Assembly: GCA_023055425.1 (NCBI GenBank)
Contig: JALGPY010000010.1
Coordinates: 15,225,363 to 15,289,362 of the forward strand
DNA length: 64,000 nt
Direction of reading: 5' to 3'
Origin: Linanthus parryae
Lineage: Eukaryota > Streptophyta > Magnoliopsida > Ericales > Polemoniaceae
The notes below the pieces were generated by a model. It was not told the origin of the DNA. It did not search any database and saw only the letters and a program-made list of their open reading frames with translations. The position numbers were made by a program, and so were the translations under genes. Below are positions 1 through 11,885 of the stretch, piece after piece; positions within the stretch are counted from its first letter, which is position 1, and the number at the start of each line of letters is the position of its first letter.

Positions 1-495
1 TTTTCCTCTGATTCTTTCCCCAACATCACAGCTAGCTATAACTATGATCCATTTGACAGATTAAGTGGGAAGAACCTTCGATCATTGAAAGCTTAACTCT
101 CACATAGAGCAATATAGTTGAGCCAACAGACAAATCAACACATTGATGACTGTAGAAGATGCTAAAGTCGACACCATATGTCTTCAAAATCAGGAGGTGC
201 TTCATGTGGTTCCACAATTGAGAAAATATCTAATGTACATTCACTCAGTTTCCATCAGCTGTGGAAGGCACAAAACAACTTTACATGGAAGGCACAAAGG
301 CGACATTGCTAATTCACTACTCTCAAATAATGGAATCTTCCCAAGGGGGACACATCCATACCATTATGCAAAAAAGGGGTTCGTTAGAAACAGGAGGAAA
401 CCAGCAGCAGATTATAGAAAACAAAGAAATCGAAATTGCACTTGCAAGGATGGCTGATAAGGAGACAATATACCGTTACTACCCCATGAAGTTTT
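1..495. other. Unassigned sequence left of a LINE endonuclease fragment
   Basis: I recognise no gene here. Two overlapping plus-strand open frames of about 80-105 codons exist, but neither resembles a known family, and both are repeated almost unchanged in copy 2. Since the next bases begin a LINE endonuclease on the same strand, this may be the degraded region between LINE ORF1 and ORF2. That is inference from position only. Confidence 0.4.
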
Positions 496-764
496 ATCCT
501 GTGGAATAGCTAGAATGTTGGGACCCCTCTATTCAGAAGCAACTTCAAACATTTAATTGCTCTCCATGGACCGTGTATCATAGCAGTTACCGAGACAAAC
601 ATCTATGGTTAAACTGCTAGGATCTGTGCATCACTTGGCTTCGACAGGAGCTTTGTTGCAGATCGAGCAGATATTCAAGAGGAATATGGTTATTATGGGA
701 TATTAATGAAGTCGAATGTGATATCATTCGTGTTTCGCAACAGGACATTCATATCTCAATTCAG
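496..764 (+). pseudogene. LINE endonuclease (EEP) N-terminal fragment, copy 1
   Basis: Translated on the plus strand this gives the opening of a plant LINE ORF2 apurinic endonuclease. A degenerate WN-x-RG-x-G start (ILWNS, then a stop, then NVGTPLF) leads into SNFK, ALHGPCII, AVTETNIYG (the catalytic Glu motif TET) and SLGFDRSFVAD. The usual GGIWLLW block is decayed to EEYGYYG. In-frame stops include TAG at the RG position and TAA after NIYG. No downstream reverse transcriptase follows; the sequence ends near 764. It is a dead 5' fragment, distinct from the minus-strand LINE next to it. The assignment rests on motif order in one frame, so it is fairly secure despite the decay. Confidence 0.6.
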
Positions 765-1009
765 GTATTTTAACTTAAGTGTCGTACTATATTACATCTT
801 TATAATATGTTTGTGATTGCTTTTTCCATTTTATTACTGATAGCATGATTCTGTTAACATATTATCGCAATACAGGCATGCGTGATGTAGCTTACTAGGA
901 CGGTCATCAAAGAACAATGTCCTACATTTTACAATTACAAGAATAGCATGTATTGTGGTAATTCATCTCATGTTGTGCAATTCTATATTTATTTTTTTGA
1001 GAAACAGCT

Positions 1010-1690
1010 TGTCTTTAATATAGATACGGGCTTTATCATTAGCCCAAACAGAGTACAAGCTTTCAGGGCAGCTTATAGCCCAATAGTGCATTACATCAAG
1101 GCCCATGCCCAGTTTGGCCAAATTATGGGCTAATAAGTTAGCCTGATTCCTACACCAACAAACCCTAGACTTATAAAATACATTACGCCTTAAAGAGAGA
1201 CATTTCAACACGCTCTCTCTCTCGGAGCTGCCAAACGGTGCCTCAGCACTGAGACGATAAACCAACGATCTATTGTCACTTTCAATTTCCAGAGAGCAAA
1301 ATCCTCTACTAACGGCTCCATCATGGCAGAAATGATGGACTAAGCTTCGGCAAAGAATGAATCAGAGGTGAATCTGATGGGAAAATCCATCGCCATAACG
1401 AAGTTTCCCTTAGAGTCTTGAATAACAGCTCCCCCTCCAGATTAATGGTCTTTGAGAGAAATGGAGGCATCTACGTTCATCTTTAACTTCCCCGGAGCCG
1501 GAGGAGTCCATCTGACAGTTCCCGATTCTTCTTCTGTACCTGCATGCACCGATCTAAGACCAAGATAAGTATTTCCCAACAATTCTTCATTTGCAGCATG
1601 CGAATTCGATAAAATTTCATGAAAATCTTTCTGTTCATCATAGAGTACTCCTTTGTTTTGCTCTAACCAGATACCCCACATCAGATGGCT
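1010..1690 (-). pseudogene. LINE RNase H domain, copy 1
   Basis: In the LINE this domain degrades the RNA of the RNA-DNA hybrid. On the minus strand an open piece reads MWGIWLEQNKGV, then a WTPPAPGKLKMNVDAS block typical of the RVT_3-type RNase H of plant LINEs, with the first catalytic Asp in NVDAS. A second piece in another frame carries the C-terminal CWCRNQANLLAHNLAKLG, where the conserved region around the last acidic residue normally lies. The frame breaks near 1440 and 1265, so the domain is not translatable as one protein. It is followed by the short 3' tail and A-rich tract. Function is assigned by family resemblance. Confidence 0.7.
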
Positions 1691-1789
1691 GATAATTTGG
1701 AGATTTTATTTTGTGTAGGTCATGAAGATATTTTTGAAACGATGTTTAAAAGGAAGGTCAGAGGGTACAATAGCAAAGTCTAGCAAAGG

Positions 1790-2545
1790 GGACGGAAGAT
1801 TTGTTTGGACCAGGGGCAATCAAAGAACATGTGGTTTTCAGTCTCTTCCAAAGTGAATCCCTTTCTTCACCAAGTTAGTCTTAACAGCAAGGCAGTGATG
1901 GAAAGTCTTCGTCTCAAAAATCTTAATTTTACCCGGAATATTGAGATTCCAGACTATTTTCCACATTAAATCTGAATTGTTTGTACTGGAACCAGAAAAA
2001 TTGAGATTATTTTTTGGGAATAAGATGGAAGAAGCCATATAGTAAGCTGATTTAACCGTATACTCACCATCAAGTGTAGAAGACCAGATGAAGTTGTCAG
2101 TGAGAAGGGGATTACATAAGGGAATATTTAAAATTGCATTAGCTTCCTCTTCACCAAAATTACAAGTAATTTTTCTAGAATTCTAGGTATGGTCACTTTT
2201 AATAAGATCAGAAACAGTGGAATTCAAGGGAAGGGTTGGGTAGCTATAGGTTTTGCGGCCCAAATCTATGGGAATCCATCTGTGGTGGTAAATAAGGGTG
2301 TTACAACCATTACCTATACCCTGTCTGACACCTTGGAAAACAATTTTGCGAGATTCAAGAAGAGCTTTCCAAATATAGGAAGAACCAGAATTTGTTTCAA
2401 TTGAAATGATGTCAGAATGATTAAAATACTTTCCTTTAAGAACTCTAGAAAACAAAGAATCTGGAAATTTCAAAATACGCCAAATTTGTTTGCCTAATAG
2501 GGCAAGATTGAAAGCATACATATGTCTAAATCCTAGACCCCCGTT
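1790..2545 (-). pseudogene. LINE reverse-transcriptase C-terminal region with zf-RVT, copy 1
   Basis: The frame opens with the GGLGFRH motif and MYAFNLALLGKQIWRIL, then VLKGKYF and GSSYIWKALLESR, as found after the RT thumb in plant LINEs. A second piece (WKIVWNLNIPGKIKIFETK) leads into the zf-RVT zinc ribbon. In this copy 29 bp are missing near 1850 relative to copy 2, which removes the CxxC half of the zinc site (CVLCQH in copy 2). A shorter duplication present in copy 2 near 28,085 is absent here. No RT catalytic box is present anywhere in the element. Confidence 0.72.
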
Positions 2546-3323
2546 AGTTTAGGATTTAGGTTAGGCCGAACCTAATGGACAATGTCCGTGCACTCCGAGT
2601 ATCGAGTCCAACTGGCTTGAAAGTGGAAGCGCCGACCAGTTGGATGAAAATCAGGCCCAGCCGATGTTGAGACAAGCACTGGTAAGTGGTCTGATCCCAC
2701 TGTCTCGATTACTTCGACTGAATTATTCGGGTAAGTTCTGACCCACTTGTTTGACGCGATAGCTTTGTCTAAACGTTCCTGAACCGAGAAGGGGTGTTCA
2801 CGACCATTCCACCAGGTAAAGAATTCCCCTTTAAATCCCAGATCACAAAGATCACAGTCTGCAAGAGCATCAACAAACGCATTAATCTGACCCCAACTGC
2901 GGAAATTCCAACCCCGTTTATCCGAACCCGTTGTAATTTCGTTGAAATCACCAACAACTAACCACGGGTGTAAAGAACCAAGGTTGAGGCGACGAAGCAA
3001 ATCCCAAGAAAAATGTCAATATCTAGCAATAGGATCACCATAAAAACCGGTAAAAAAGTAAGTTAACGAATCTGGTTCGGGTGGTCGTACAAAACAATGG
3101 ATGTGGTATTTATTAGAAGAAAGGATTTGGACGTCCACATCCGCAGTCCAAAGCAAACTTAAACCGCCCCCAAGACCAACACGAGGCTCATGCCAACCGT
3201 TAGAATAACCCAATTTAAAACGAACTGAATCTGCTTTTGGGATCGTAAGTTTAGTTTCCATAAGGAATAAGATATCAGGCCGACGATCCCTCACTAGGGA
3301 GTTGAGGGTTTGGAACGTTGAGG
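2546..3323 (-). pseudogene. LINE EEP endonuclease, copy 1 (broken)
   Basis: The EEP endonuclease nicks target DNA to prime LINE reverse transcription. Visible motifs in order are FLMETKL (catalytic Glu), GFYGDP, LVVGDFNEI, LGFKGEFFTWWNGR, ERLDKAIAS and GSDHLPVLV (catalytic SDH). The frame is split at about 3001-3015 by a stop where copy 2 still has RYQHFSW. The first codons, MLTFSWNVRSLGSAS, lie across the Copia-2 insertion at 11154-11193. At the left the endonuclease reads directly into a stop at the junction with the RT C-terminal region, which marks the internal deletion. Confidence 0.8.
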
Positions 3324-4747
3324 TGTTGGGTTTTGACGTAGGTTACGTAGCGGAATAACAAAAATTTAATTCCTATTCAAAGCCCACCAAGGATCACAGG
3401 AAGAGACATTCATAACATGATGAAGGACATAGAAGATGTGTACCTTTTTGGTTGGGGAGATCACACGAAGAATAATGTACTCGCCTCTACGGTTGATCCA
3501 CGTCTAGAAGTGAGATCTGGATTCCTCCTTCTCCTAGTGCTAGCTTGGACCGGAGGAAGAGGGAAGATTGAATCCTGCAACGAGGACAAGAGAGGGTTTC
3601 GGCCCTATCTTGTGGCCGACGGGACGGCTAGGAGGGTTCGGCCCTCTTAGCTTGTCTCTTGCTTTCTCTTTTTGCTCTCTCTCCCACTCACTTATGCTAT
3701 GAGCATTCGTTGTGGGAAGGAAGCTAGAGCATCCTATATATAGTCCAACAACTCCTTGTTAACTACATAAAGGCCCTTTCTAGTTCTACATGAACTTGGA
3801 TTAGTCCCTTCCTTGCATATTACTCCTACTAAGTTTACAAGGTGTTGCAAAGTGATCCTTCTCATTAATTAATCATATTAATTAATCCCAAATCTAGTTC
3901 AACTCTATTTGACGTGTGACCCCAAAGGTTTCTACTTAGTTGGTAGTAACTAATTACTAACATGGAGCGGTGTCTAGCAACACATCCATGCCACCCAACT
4001 AATAAAAATAAGTCAGTGATCCCAACAAACCTCTTGTTCCCAATATCACTTATTGCACTATCCCTTTGTCTTCATATCCGGATTAAACACGAGACATAAA
4101 TAGTCACACTTGTATATCCAATCCATAGTTCCTTGATCTTGGGAATATGCTTATGCAAGCAGATAACATCAATATCTCCATATTGATTTATCTGAGTCTG
4201 GCCAGACATTCAATAAGCCTCATCCCTCGAGTGGCCGTGGATATTTGCTCCCATTATGTGGGAGGTACAAATCCTCTCTACATCACTACGATCTCTAAGC
4301 TTGCTTTCTATCATGCCCGATAGCTATCTTTATAGTCACCCAGATACGGTGTAACGTTTGATAAAATCAAAGCATGATATTTCAAAACTAGAGTATCTAG
4401 TGACTTCAAGTCTAAGGATTGCAATTATATTAGCACTACGAGAAGCGATTATGACTTCAACATAATCTAATGTATCCTTCTCGTTGTAGGTCAATCCAGT
4501 ATGCCATTACTCCTAATGCATACCCATGTGTTGGATCGTGATATCTCCATATCAATCCAACCCCACACTATTCGATAGATGATTGTCCCATTAATCATTA
4601 TAATTGACTAGGGATATTTAAGAATATAACACCTATATCCTAAGGACTTCATTCATGTTAACATATCTCTATATCGATAACATAATGAATCGTAAATCCA
4701 CATATTTGTCACAATTAATTGGTTGCCACTAGGGCACAATTCCAACA
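3324..4747 (-). repeat. Copia-2 3' LTR (left), copy 1
   Basis: This 1,424-bp LTR begins TGTTGGGTTTTGACG and ends GGGCACAATTCCAACA. It carries two segments, of about 65-70 bp each, that are missing from the right LTR. It is followed directly by GTCTCCCACTTGCACTAGAG, the complement of a polypurine tract also seen in Copia-1. Confidence 0.9.
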
Positions 4748-7700
4748 GTCTCCCACTTGCACTAGAGTCAATCTCCTGCATCATATGCCTATTGATCTAG
4801 CGGGGCCCTCCACGTTTACACTGCATAGAGGCGAGACATCTGATGGTATCTTGCAAATATTCACATCTCCTCTATCAACAATTTGATTGAAATTGAATAT
4901 TATGAGTAAGTGCATCTTATGCATAAATATACTCAGTCCTGTGTGATACAATCGGCAACTGAATCTTGCCCGAAAGCTTTCCAGCTCAAAGTCCCTTCCA
5001 CTAGTGCAAAAACAGAAAACTTGACTATAATCTGAAATCTTCTTTGTCAGATTTGGAAGTTCGCATCACTGTAACCCCTTACAGTAAACTCTTCCAATCC
5101 TTCATATATCAATAATTCATCCTTTATTTCTTCTCAAGTACTTAAGGATAATCTTTGATAACTATCCAGTGACGCTCACCTGGATTTGAATGGTATATCT
5201 GTTTCATGCCATATGACACGTCTGGACTAGTACATAACATGGCGTATCTCATGAATCTTATTCATACGGTCCTTTCCCAATCTAATTGGAAAGAAAATTA
5301 GTCTTCCTAAAGACTAATTCCATGTGACAAAGGTAGAATCCTTGTTCTATACATGTTGAACCATATCAACACCTTTGTCAACTCATGTACTATGACCTAA
5401 GCCTCACAACCATCTTGATCTATCTCCATAGATCTTCATAGGTCGCTTTGCCTAAGTCTATCATTGAAGATTAATTCCCTAGTCAATCTACTTAAGATTG
5501 CCAAGTAGGGACATCATTCTCAATGACTAGTATGTCTCCACATACAAGACCAGAAACATAACTGTGATCCCACTAACCTTCTTGTAGACACAAGTCTCAT
5601 CTTCAATTTGATGGAACCAAAATCCTTTGATGGCATCATAAATTTGAAGAATCCAACTCCAATAAGCTTGACTCAATCTATAAACAGATTGCTACAAGCA
5701 AGATGCAAATGGATTTAAGCATCACAACTCGGGAAATATTTCATCATAGTCTATACTATGAACTCACATGAAACCTTTTCCAAATCAGTTGTCCCTTAAA
5801 AGTAATCATATTACCATCCATGTTGGTTTCCTCATAACCCACTTGAACCCTATGGATTCTACCCTTTCAGGTGGTTCCACCAAAGTCCATACTTTGTTGG
5901 TATACATGGATTCCATATCGTATCTTATGGCTCCAAGCCATTTCTGAGAGTATGGCCCACACGTGGCCATCTCATAGGTTGTAGGCTCATCTCGATGAGT
6001 AATATATCACGGGTTATGAGAAATCCTTATTTCTCTAGTCCCTTGACATATCCTACCTAACCTACGAGGTTCTTGTGTTTTCTGAGTAGGTTGCTCCACA
6101 ACACCTTGTGATCCTGCTCATGTTCCATCAAAAGGATCAATGTTCTGTTGTGGTTCCTGAACTCCTTCAAGTTCTACTGTCCTCCCACTTTTTATTTTAG
6201 AGACAATTTCTATCTAGAAACATTGTGGTTCGAGCAACAAACAATTTGTTCTCGATTGGATTATAGAAATAATATCCCTTTCAGGATATCCCACAAACAT
6301 TTATCCAACTTGGGTCCAAGTTTATCTGTAAAATCTTTACATAAACTTCATAACCCAAAATCTTTATGAACGACCTACTATGACACTTCCTAGTCCATAT
6401 CACATATGGTGTTTTTCATAATTTATTTGGATGGAACAAGGTTAAGGGCGAAATTTGCTGTAATTAGAACATAGCCCCTAAAAGTAAATTGGAAGTTATT
6501 GTTTGACACATCATGGACTGAACCGTGTCCAACAATGTCCGAACTCTCATCTTAGACACGCCAAACCCATGTCGCGTGCTAGGTAGAGCGAGTTTGGATC
6601 ATATCCAATATTCCCATAGATGCTTGTCAAAATCTTGGATCAAGTACTCTCCTCTACAATCCAATCGTAGAGCCCTAACGCTCTTGACAAGCTGGCTCTC
6701 TACTTCATTCTTGAGTTCTTTGAACAATTCAAAGGATTCAGATTTGGCCTTCATAAGGTACACAAATCCATATTTCTCTGATCCCATCAGTAAATATGAT
6801 GAAGTACTCAAAATCATGTTTAGTATCTGTGCTTTAGCGGCCTACATACATCAATATGTATGATTCCCAAAATATCATATCTTTGCCTAATAAATAAGTC
6901 TTACATATCTCATATGATTCAATAATCAAATGGGTTCTATATCCATCTATATGGAGTTCTAGATATGTATCTCTTATTCATGTGGCCTAGACGATAATGC
7001 TAAAGATAAGTGAAGTTCATATGATTATATGCAAACCTCTTGGTATTAATGTTATAGATTATATTATCATAATCAAGGATATACAATCCATTAGTTAAAA
7101 TTGCATTACAATAATGCTTATTAGAATAAATGGAACAACATTTTTCCTTTATTATGATAGAGAGCTTTCTTGTCCAAACAAGAAACTGTGATAATTATCC
7201 TACTCATAGCAGGTTCATAATCACCTTTGTCTAAGTCATGAAAAATTTCATAAAGTTAGAAATAATTCCCTACGGCCAATTGAGCAACTCCTTGCTTCAA
7301 TACCCTACGTGTAGGTTTATTTCCTCCTTATCCAATTATCCATATCTCTTGAGATTCTCCATATTTCTATAAATGCGAGATCCTCATCTAGTATCATATA
7401 CTTTTGATGATGAGATAGACATATTGAGTTTTATAAGAAAATACCCAAATGGGAATTCATAATTCTTGTATTACTTACTTCCAGGTACTTTGGGCAGTTT
7501 CTCTTCCTCTACACTACCTATGGGAGTTAAAGGCAACTTGCTTTTAGCAACAAGCTTGTTTTATACCTATGGGGTCGGCGAAAACCTTTTGCCCTTACCC
7601 ATGCTGTTAACCATTAACATTTTTAGCCTATTCCCTTTCATTAGTGCTTTGTTTAGTGACCTTCAATCATATTGAGTAAATCAATCTTTAAAAAAAAATT

Positions 7701-8260
7701 ATAATTGCATCCAATGCAATTCTTGGTCCACCCTGGGTGAATAACAATTTATTCTTTATCTATCTCATAGATAACACCCATTCACTAATGTTTCAATTAT
7801 ATTGAATTAACTTGGTTGCATAACGCAAAGTGGAGCAACACTTCAAACCTTTCATGTCTAGCTCGCTCTTTTAAAGAGCTTCTTTCAATGTATGATCATA
7901 TCATACGCCTACATGTTCTCATCTTGCTTCCAAAGCTCATAGTTCATGGCAGCGATCATGAGGAAAGTCACATCCAAAGAACCATTCTTTGATGTTCCTT
8001 TCCATTAGGTTTTAGTGTGTTTTGGTAGTTGGCGGGAAGAGAACTTTATGTTCTACAATATAGAACAATTTCTCTTTTATTTGAGAACAATTCTTAATTT
8101 TATACCAACCTAGAAAATAGATTCCATACAGCTTGTCCATCTTATGGACATAAAGTCGTGTTTTGTTTGTTTAATGCCATGGATATTCAATACTAAAAGG
8201 ATTATGCAAATTATTGCGACGTTTAACTATATTCAAGAAGGATTTAAGTTGTCAAACATA
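4748..8260 (-). pseudogene. Copia-2 gag-pol remnants, copy 1
   Basis: Colinearity with Copia-1 identifies the parts. RNase H and RT remnants lie near 4,750-6,130 (for example, similarity of 5,064-5,200 to 19,497-19,620). Integrase remnants lie near 6,150-6,950, where a minus-strand piece still reads GFVYLMKAKSESFELFKELK and RALRLDCRGEYL. Protease lies near 7,350-7,450 and gag near 7,466-8,260. Stops and frameshifts occur throughout, so no domain is functional. This is far older decay than in Copia-1. Confidence 0.75.
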
Positions 8261-9859
8261 GCTCTCACTATTTTTCTCAGTTAATAACCCTCCATATTAA
8301 TACGGAAAATACCATTATATTTTCTAGTGGGTCCAAGATCCCTTTTTCACTTCTTCTTAAGCTTGCTTTGGCAAGTCACCCAAGAATTGGTTATTTAGGT
8401 AGGAACCATTCCAAGTGCATCCCATACAAATCTTGGTCCAATTAGGTGAATAACTATTTATTCTTTATCCTTTAGATAACGCCTAATTGTCATGCCTCTA
8501 GGTTCATCAATCCAATTGATTCTTACCTAGTTGCGTCCAACCTCTTGCTTCAACATACACACATTACTAGCTTGTGTCGTCCGCAACACGCCATGGTAAA
8601 TTAAAATCGCCTTGCTTTGGAAAGCCTGAATGTTAATAAACCTTGATCATGAAGGGTGTTTAGGCAAGAGAAGGCAAAACGCAATATCTTATTTGAGGGA
8701 TTTAGTAGTTCTTAATTTGTTTGGTTGATCCCATCAACATGATCTACTTATTTGGATTGGGCAATCCACAATAAAAGACCAACTTTGTTTACTATTATCT
8801 TGTTAACGTATTGCTAGTATCGCCATACACACAAAATAAATAACAAGACATAAATAATAAACATCCACAAAAAGAAAAAATAACGTGGCATGGATATGGC
8901 CCCTAGACTAAGATATTACCAAGCCAATGATAATATATATATGCCCTAAAGTGACAAGCCCATCTCCATGTGCTCCACCATAGCCGCGCGCCTAGGGTAG
9001 GGTGTCTTCATGGCCTTTTGGCTTCTTTGGTTCTCCGGTCTTCTTCTCCATGCTCTTGGCTATCATCTAAATATTTCTAATTCTAGCCTAACATCTAGAA
9101 TAAATAAATATATAAATAAATAAAGCCTCACATGCTGAGGAGAAAAACGACTCGCAGGCCGTAAAACCTAATTAATTATTACATTAATTTGATCAGCTCA
9201 CATGCCGTAAACCAAACAACAAAAATATAAAACATCCACAACCTAGGCCATATCCACCCACCACGTAACAAAGCACATAATACAGTTAAAACCAATTTTT
9301 AACGCGCTTTTACAATTTTTTAGTTGTTTTGGACATACTAGGGTCAAAACGGTCCTAGAGGTTCACCATGGGTATGGCCGAACCAACCAAGGAACCGCCA
9401 CACTAGGCCCGGGCCGGCCGGCCCCTAGCCCACACAGCTAGACCGTGCGCTAGGGGCGCCGACCCCCTTGGGCTGTGTGTCTTGGACGACAAGAAAGGGA
9501 GGGGCGGTTCCCTTGTGGGGCCGCTCCTTCCCATGGATTTGTTTCCAAAAACAATTCCTTCCTTATTGGGTTGTTTCCAAAACACCCTTTTGCCTTGATG
9601 CCCAAGTTTGATTGTTTCCATACTTGAAAAACTCTTTTTAAAGCATGTGCCCAAACCCTAGTTCTAGATCCAAAATTCCTCACATCCTATGTGATCAAAC
9701 TCACTAATTTACACATCCAATGTTAAATTAGGTCTTGTTTATTGCATCGACTATGCTAATTAATTTCAGTTTCGCGTAATATGAATAAAATGGTGTAAAA
9801 ACTGAAATCGTAACACATAAAATCATGTTATGCACTACGACCTGTGGCTCTGGTACTAC
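8261..9859 (-). other. Copia-2 untranslated leader with primer-binding site, copy 1
   Basis: This is non-coding leader between the 5' LTR at right and gag. It matches the Copia-1 leader in landmarks: the ATGGCATGGATATGGCC region, a short repeat of AATAAATA, and a GC-rich block near 9,400-9,520. The degenerate primer site TGGCTCTGGTACTA at 9,845-9,858 corresponds to the complement of TGGTATCAGAGCC, the initiator-Met tRNA site. Open frames in the GC-rich block are not genes. Confidence 0.7.
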
Positions 9860-11148
9860 TGTTGGGTTTCGACGTAGGTTACGCAGCGGAATAATAAAAA
9901 TTTAATTCCTATTCAAAGCCCACCAAGGATCACAGGAAGAGACATTCATAACATGATGAAGGACATAGAAGATGTGTACCTTTTGGGTTCGGGAGATCAC
10001 ATGAAGAATAATGTCCTCGTCTCTACGGTTGATCCACGTCTAGAGGCGAGATCTAGATTCTTCCTTCTCCTAGTGCTAGCTTGGGCCGGAGGAAGAGGGA
10101 AAATCGAATCATGCAACGCGGACAAGAGAGGGGTTCGGCCCTCTCTTGTGGCCGACGGGACGGCTAGGAGGGTTCGGCCCTCTTAGCTTGTCTCTTGCTT
10201 TCTCTTTTTGCTCTCTCTCCCACTCACTTATGTTATGAGCATTCGTTGTGGGAAGGAAGCTAGAGCATCCTTTATATAGTCCAACAACTCCTTGTTAAAT
10301 ACATAAGGCACTTCCTAGTTCTACATGAACTTGGTTTAGTCTCTTCCTTGCATATTACTCCTACTAAGTTTGCAAGGTGTTGCAAAGTGTGCCGTCTCAT
10401 TAATTAATCAGTTAATTAATTACTAACATGGAGCGGTGTCTAGCAACACATCCATGCCACCCAACTAATAAAAATAAGTCAGTGATCCCGACAAACCTCT
10501 TGTGCCCAATATCACTTATTGCGCTATCCCTTTGTCTCCATATCCGGATTGGACACGAGACATAAATAGTCACACTCGTATATCCAATCCATATTTCCTC
10601 GATCCTGAGAATTTGCTTATGCAACCCTCGAGTGGTCGTGGATATTTGCTCCCATTATGTGAGAGGGACAAATCCTCTCTACATCACTGCGATCTCTAAG
10701 ATTGCTTCCTATCATGCCCGATAGCTATCTTTATAGTCACCCAGTTACGGTGTAACGTTTGATAACATCAAAGCATGATATTTCACAACTAGAGTATCTA
10801 GTGACTTCAAGTCTAAGGATTGCAATTATATTAGCACTCCGAGAAGCGATTGTGACTTCAACATAATCTAATGTATCCTTCTCGTTGTAGGTCAATCCAG
10901 TATGCCATTACTCCTAATGCATACCCATGTGTTGGATCGTGATATCTCCATATCAATCCAACCCCACACTAGTCTATAGATGATTGTTCCATTAATCATT
11001 ATAATTGACTAGGGATGTTTAAGAATATAACACTTATATTCTAATGACTTCATTCATGTTAACATATCTCTATATCGATAGCATAACGAATCGTTAATCC
11101 ACATATTTGTCACAATTAATTGATTGCCTCTAGGGCACAATTCCAACA
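9860..11148 (-). repeat. Copia-2 5' LTR (right), copy 1
   Basis: The LTR is 1,289 bp, shorter than its partner because of two internal deletions (near 10,420 and 10,625). In copy 2 the same LTR is split by the gypsy element; here the site (TATATTAGCACTCC, near 10,835) is empty, which shows that the gypsy insertion postdates or is specific to the other copy. Confidence 0.9.
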
Positions 11149-11885
11149 CGAGGCACTCCCCAGACTTCGGACGTTCCAACTGAAGGTTAACATGATGGTC
11201 GGCAGGGCCGATTTCCACCAGCCTCTGCCGATTGTGTGGAGAGAGAAACGTCTCGATCTCCTTTGTATTTTTTAAGTCCATCCTCTGAATCATCACCAAG
11301 ACTCCGTTTACCACCAACTGCTGCAATATCTTTAGTCACATTAGTTCCACTTCCCCTAGAAATCAGTCCCAAATCTTCTTCAGTGTATTCATCATCACTG
11401 TCATTAACAGATGAATCATTCTTGGCTTCGTTAAGAAGTTCCAAATCTGATTCTTTCTCCATTTGTCGTAACATAAACTGTCCTTCATCTGAATCTGGAT
11501 CAATTTCTTCGTGACTTTCCTCGGCACTGCCACCGTGTATTTAGTATTAGCATCTAGCTGCGGTGTTGTTGTGCGGGGGATATGACACTTCGATAAAAAA
11601 TTGGTAGATGTTATCGAGAATTGACTTAAATTGCTCTTCACTCTCAAAAAAAAATTGGTAGATGTTATTCTCTAGGGGAACCACATGAAAACCTACGGGG
11701 TCATCCCAAGCTTTGGACATCACATTTGTTATATTACCGAAATTAACATTTTTGGTAGTAATGATCTTACCAAAAATGCTTTTTCGGCATTCGGCTTGAC
11801 CATCAACCAAAGCTTCCGCTGGAATGGTGACTCCCCGTCCGAGTTGCAGCGCCCTAACATGATCCAAGGACCTTGAAGGTTTTCA
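11149..11885 (-). pseudogene. LINE 5' portion: DUF4283-like N-terminal region and endonuclease start, copy 1
   Basis: On the minus strand this is the 5' end of the interrupted LINE. A frame from about 11,870 contains AECRKSIFGKIITTKNVNFG, VMSKAWDDP and VPLENNIYQFFFESEEQF, which matches the DUF4283 region found at the start of plant LINE proteins. A short direct duplication (DNIYQFF repeated) follows, then an acidic, Ser-rich linker. The endonuclease start codon lies at 11,193-11,191 (MLTFSWNVRSLGSAS), with the Copia-2 target site within the Ala-Ser codons. The frame changes near 11,570. Removing Copia-2 joins this exactly to the rest of the endonuclease at 3,323. Confidence 0.75.

Larger units (their letters stand above)
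986..3323 (-). mobile_element. LINE retrotransposon, 3' portion, copy 1 (interrupted by Copia-2)
   Basis: This is a minus-strand plant LINE whose 3' end lies at the left: a T-rich tract at 986-998 is the A-rich tail on the other strand. Reading leftwards from 3323 come most of an EEP endonuclease, the C-terminal tail of the reverse transcriptase with a zf-RVT zinc ribbon, and an RNase H domain. The RT catalytic core is missing: endonuclease coding meets the GGLGFRH motif near 2545. The 5' end of the same LINE continues at 11149, beyond the Copia-2 insertion. The element cannot move autonomously. I could not identify its target-site duplication. Confidence 0.85.
3324..11148 (-). mobile_element. 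Copia-2: decayed full-length Ty1/copia retrotransposon, copy 1
   Basis: The element has LTRs at both ends, both starting TGTTGGG and ending CAATTCCAACA on the plus strand. Flanks TGAGG (3319-3323) and CGAGG (11149-11153) fit a 5-bp target duplication with one change. Just inside the left LTR is the polypurine-tract sequence (complement GTCTCCCACTT). Just inside the right LTR is a degenerate initiator-Met primer site. The order of remnants (RNase H/RT, integrase, protease, gag going rightwards) shows transcription on the minus strand. No long frame survives. It sits inside the first codons of the LINE endonuclease; removing it restores the LINE frame. Confidence 0.9.

Noticed and set aside
143..509. 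Two overlapping frames conserved in both units
   Set aside because: Conservation only reflects the recent duplication; no family resemblance and no splice or start evidence.
9403..9683. GC-rich open frames on the minus strand in the Copia-2 leader (also 24,134-24,497 in Copia-1 and 35,565-35,816)
   Set aside because: Located in untranslated leaders; overlapping frames on both strands indicate base-composition artefacts.
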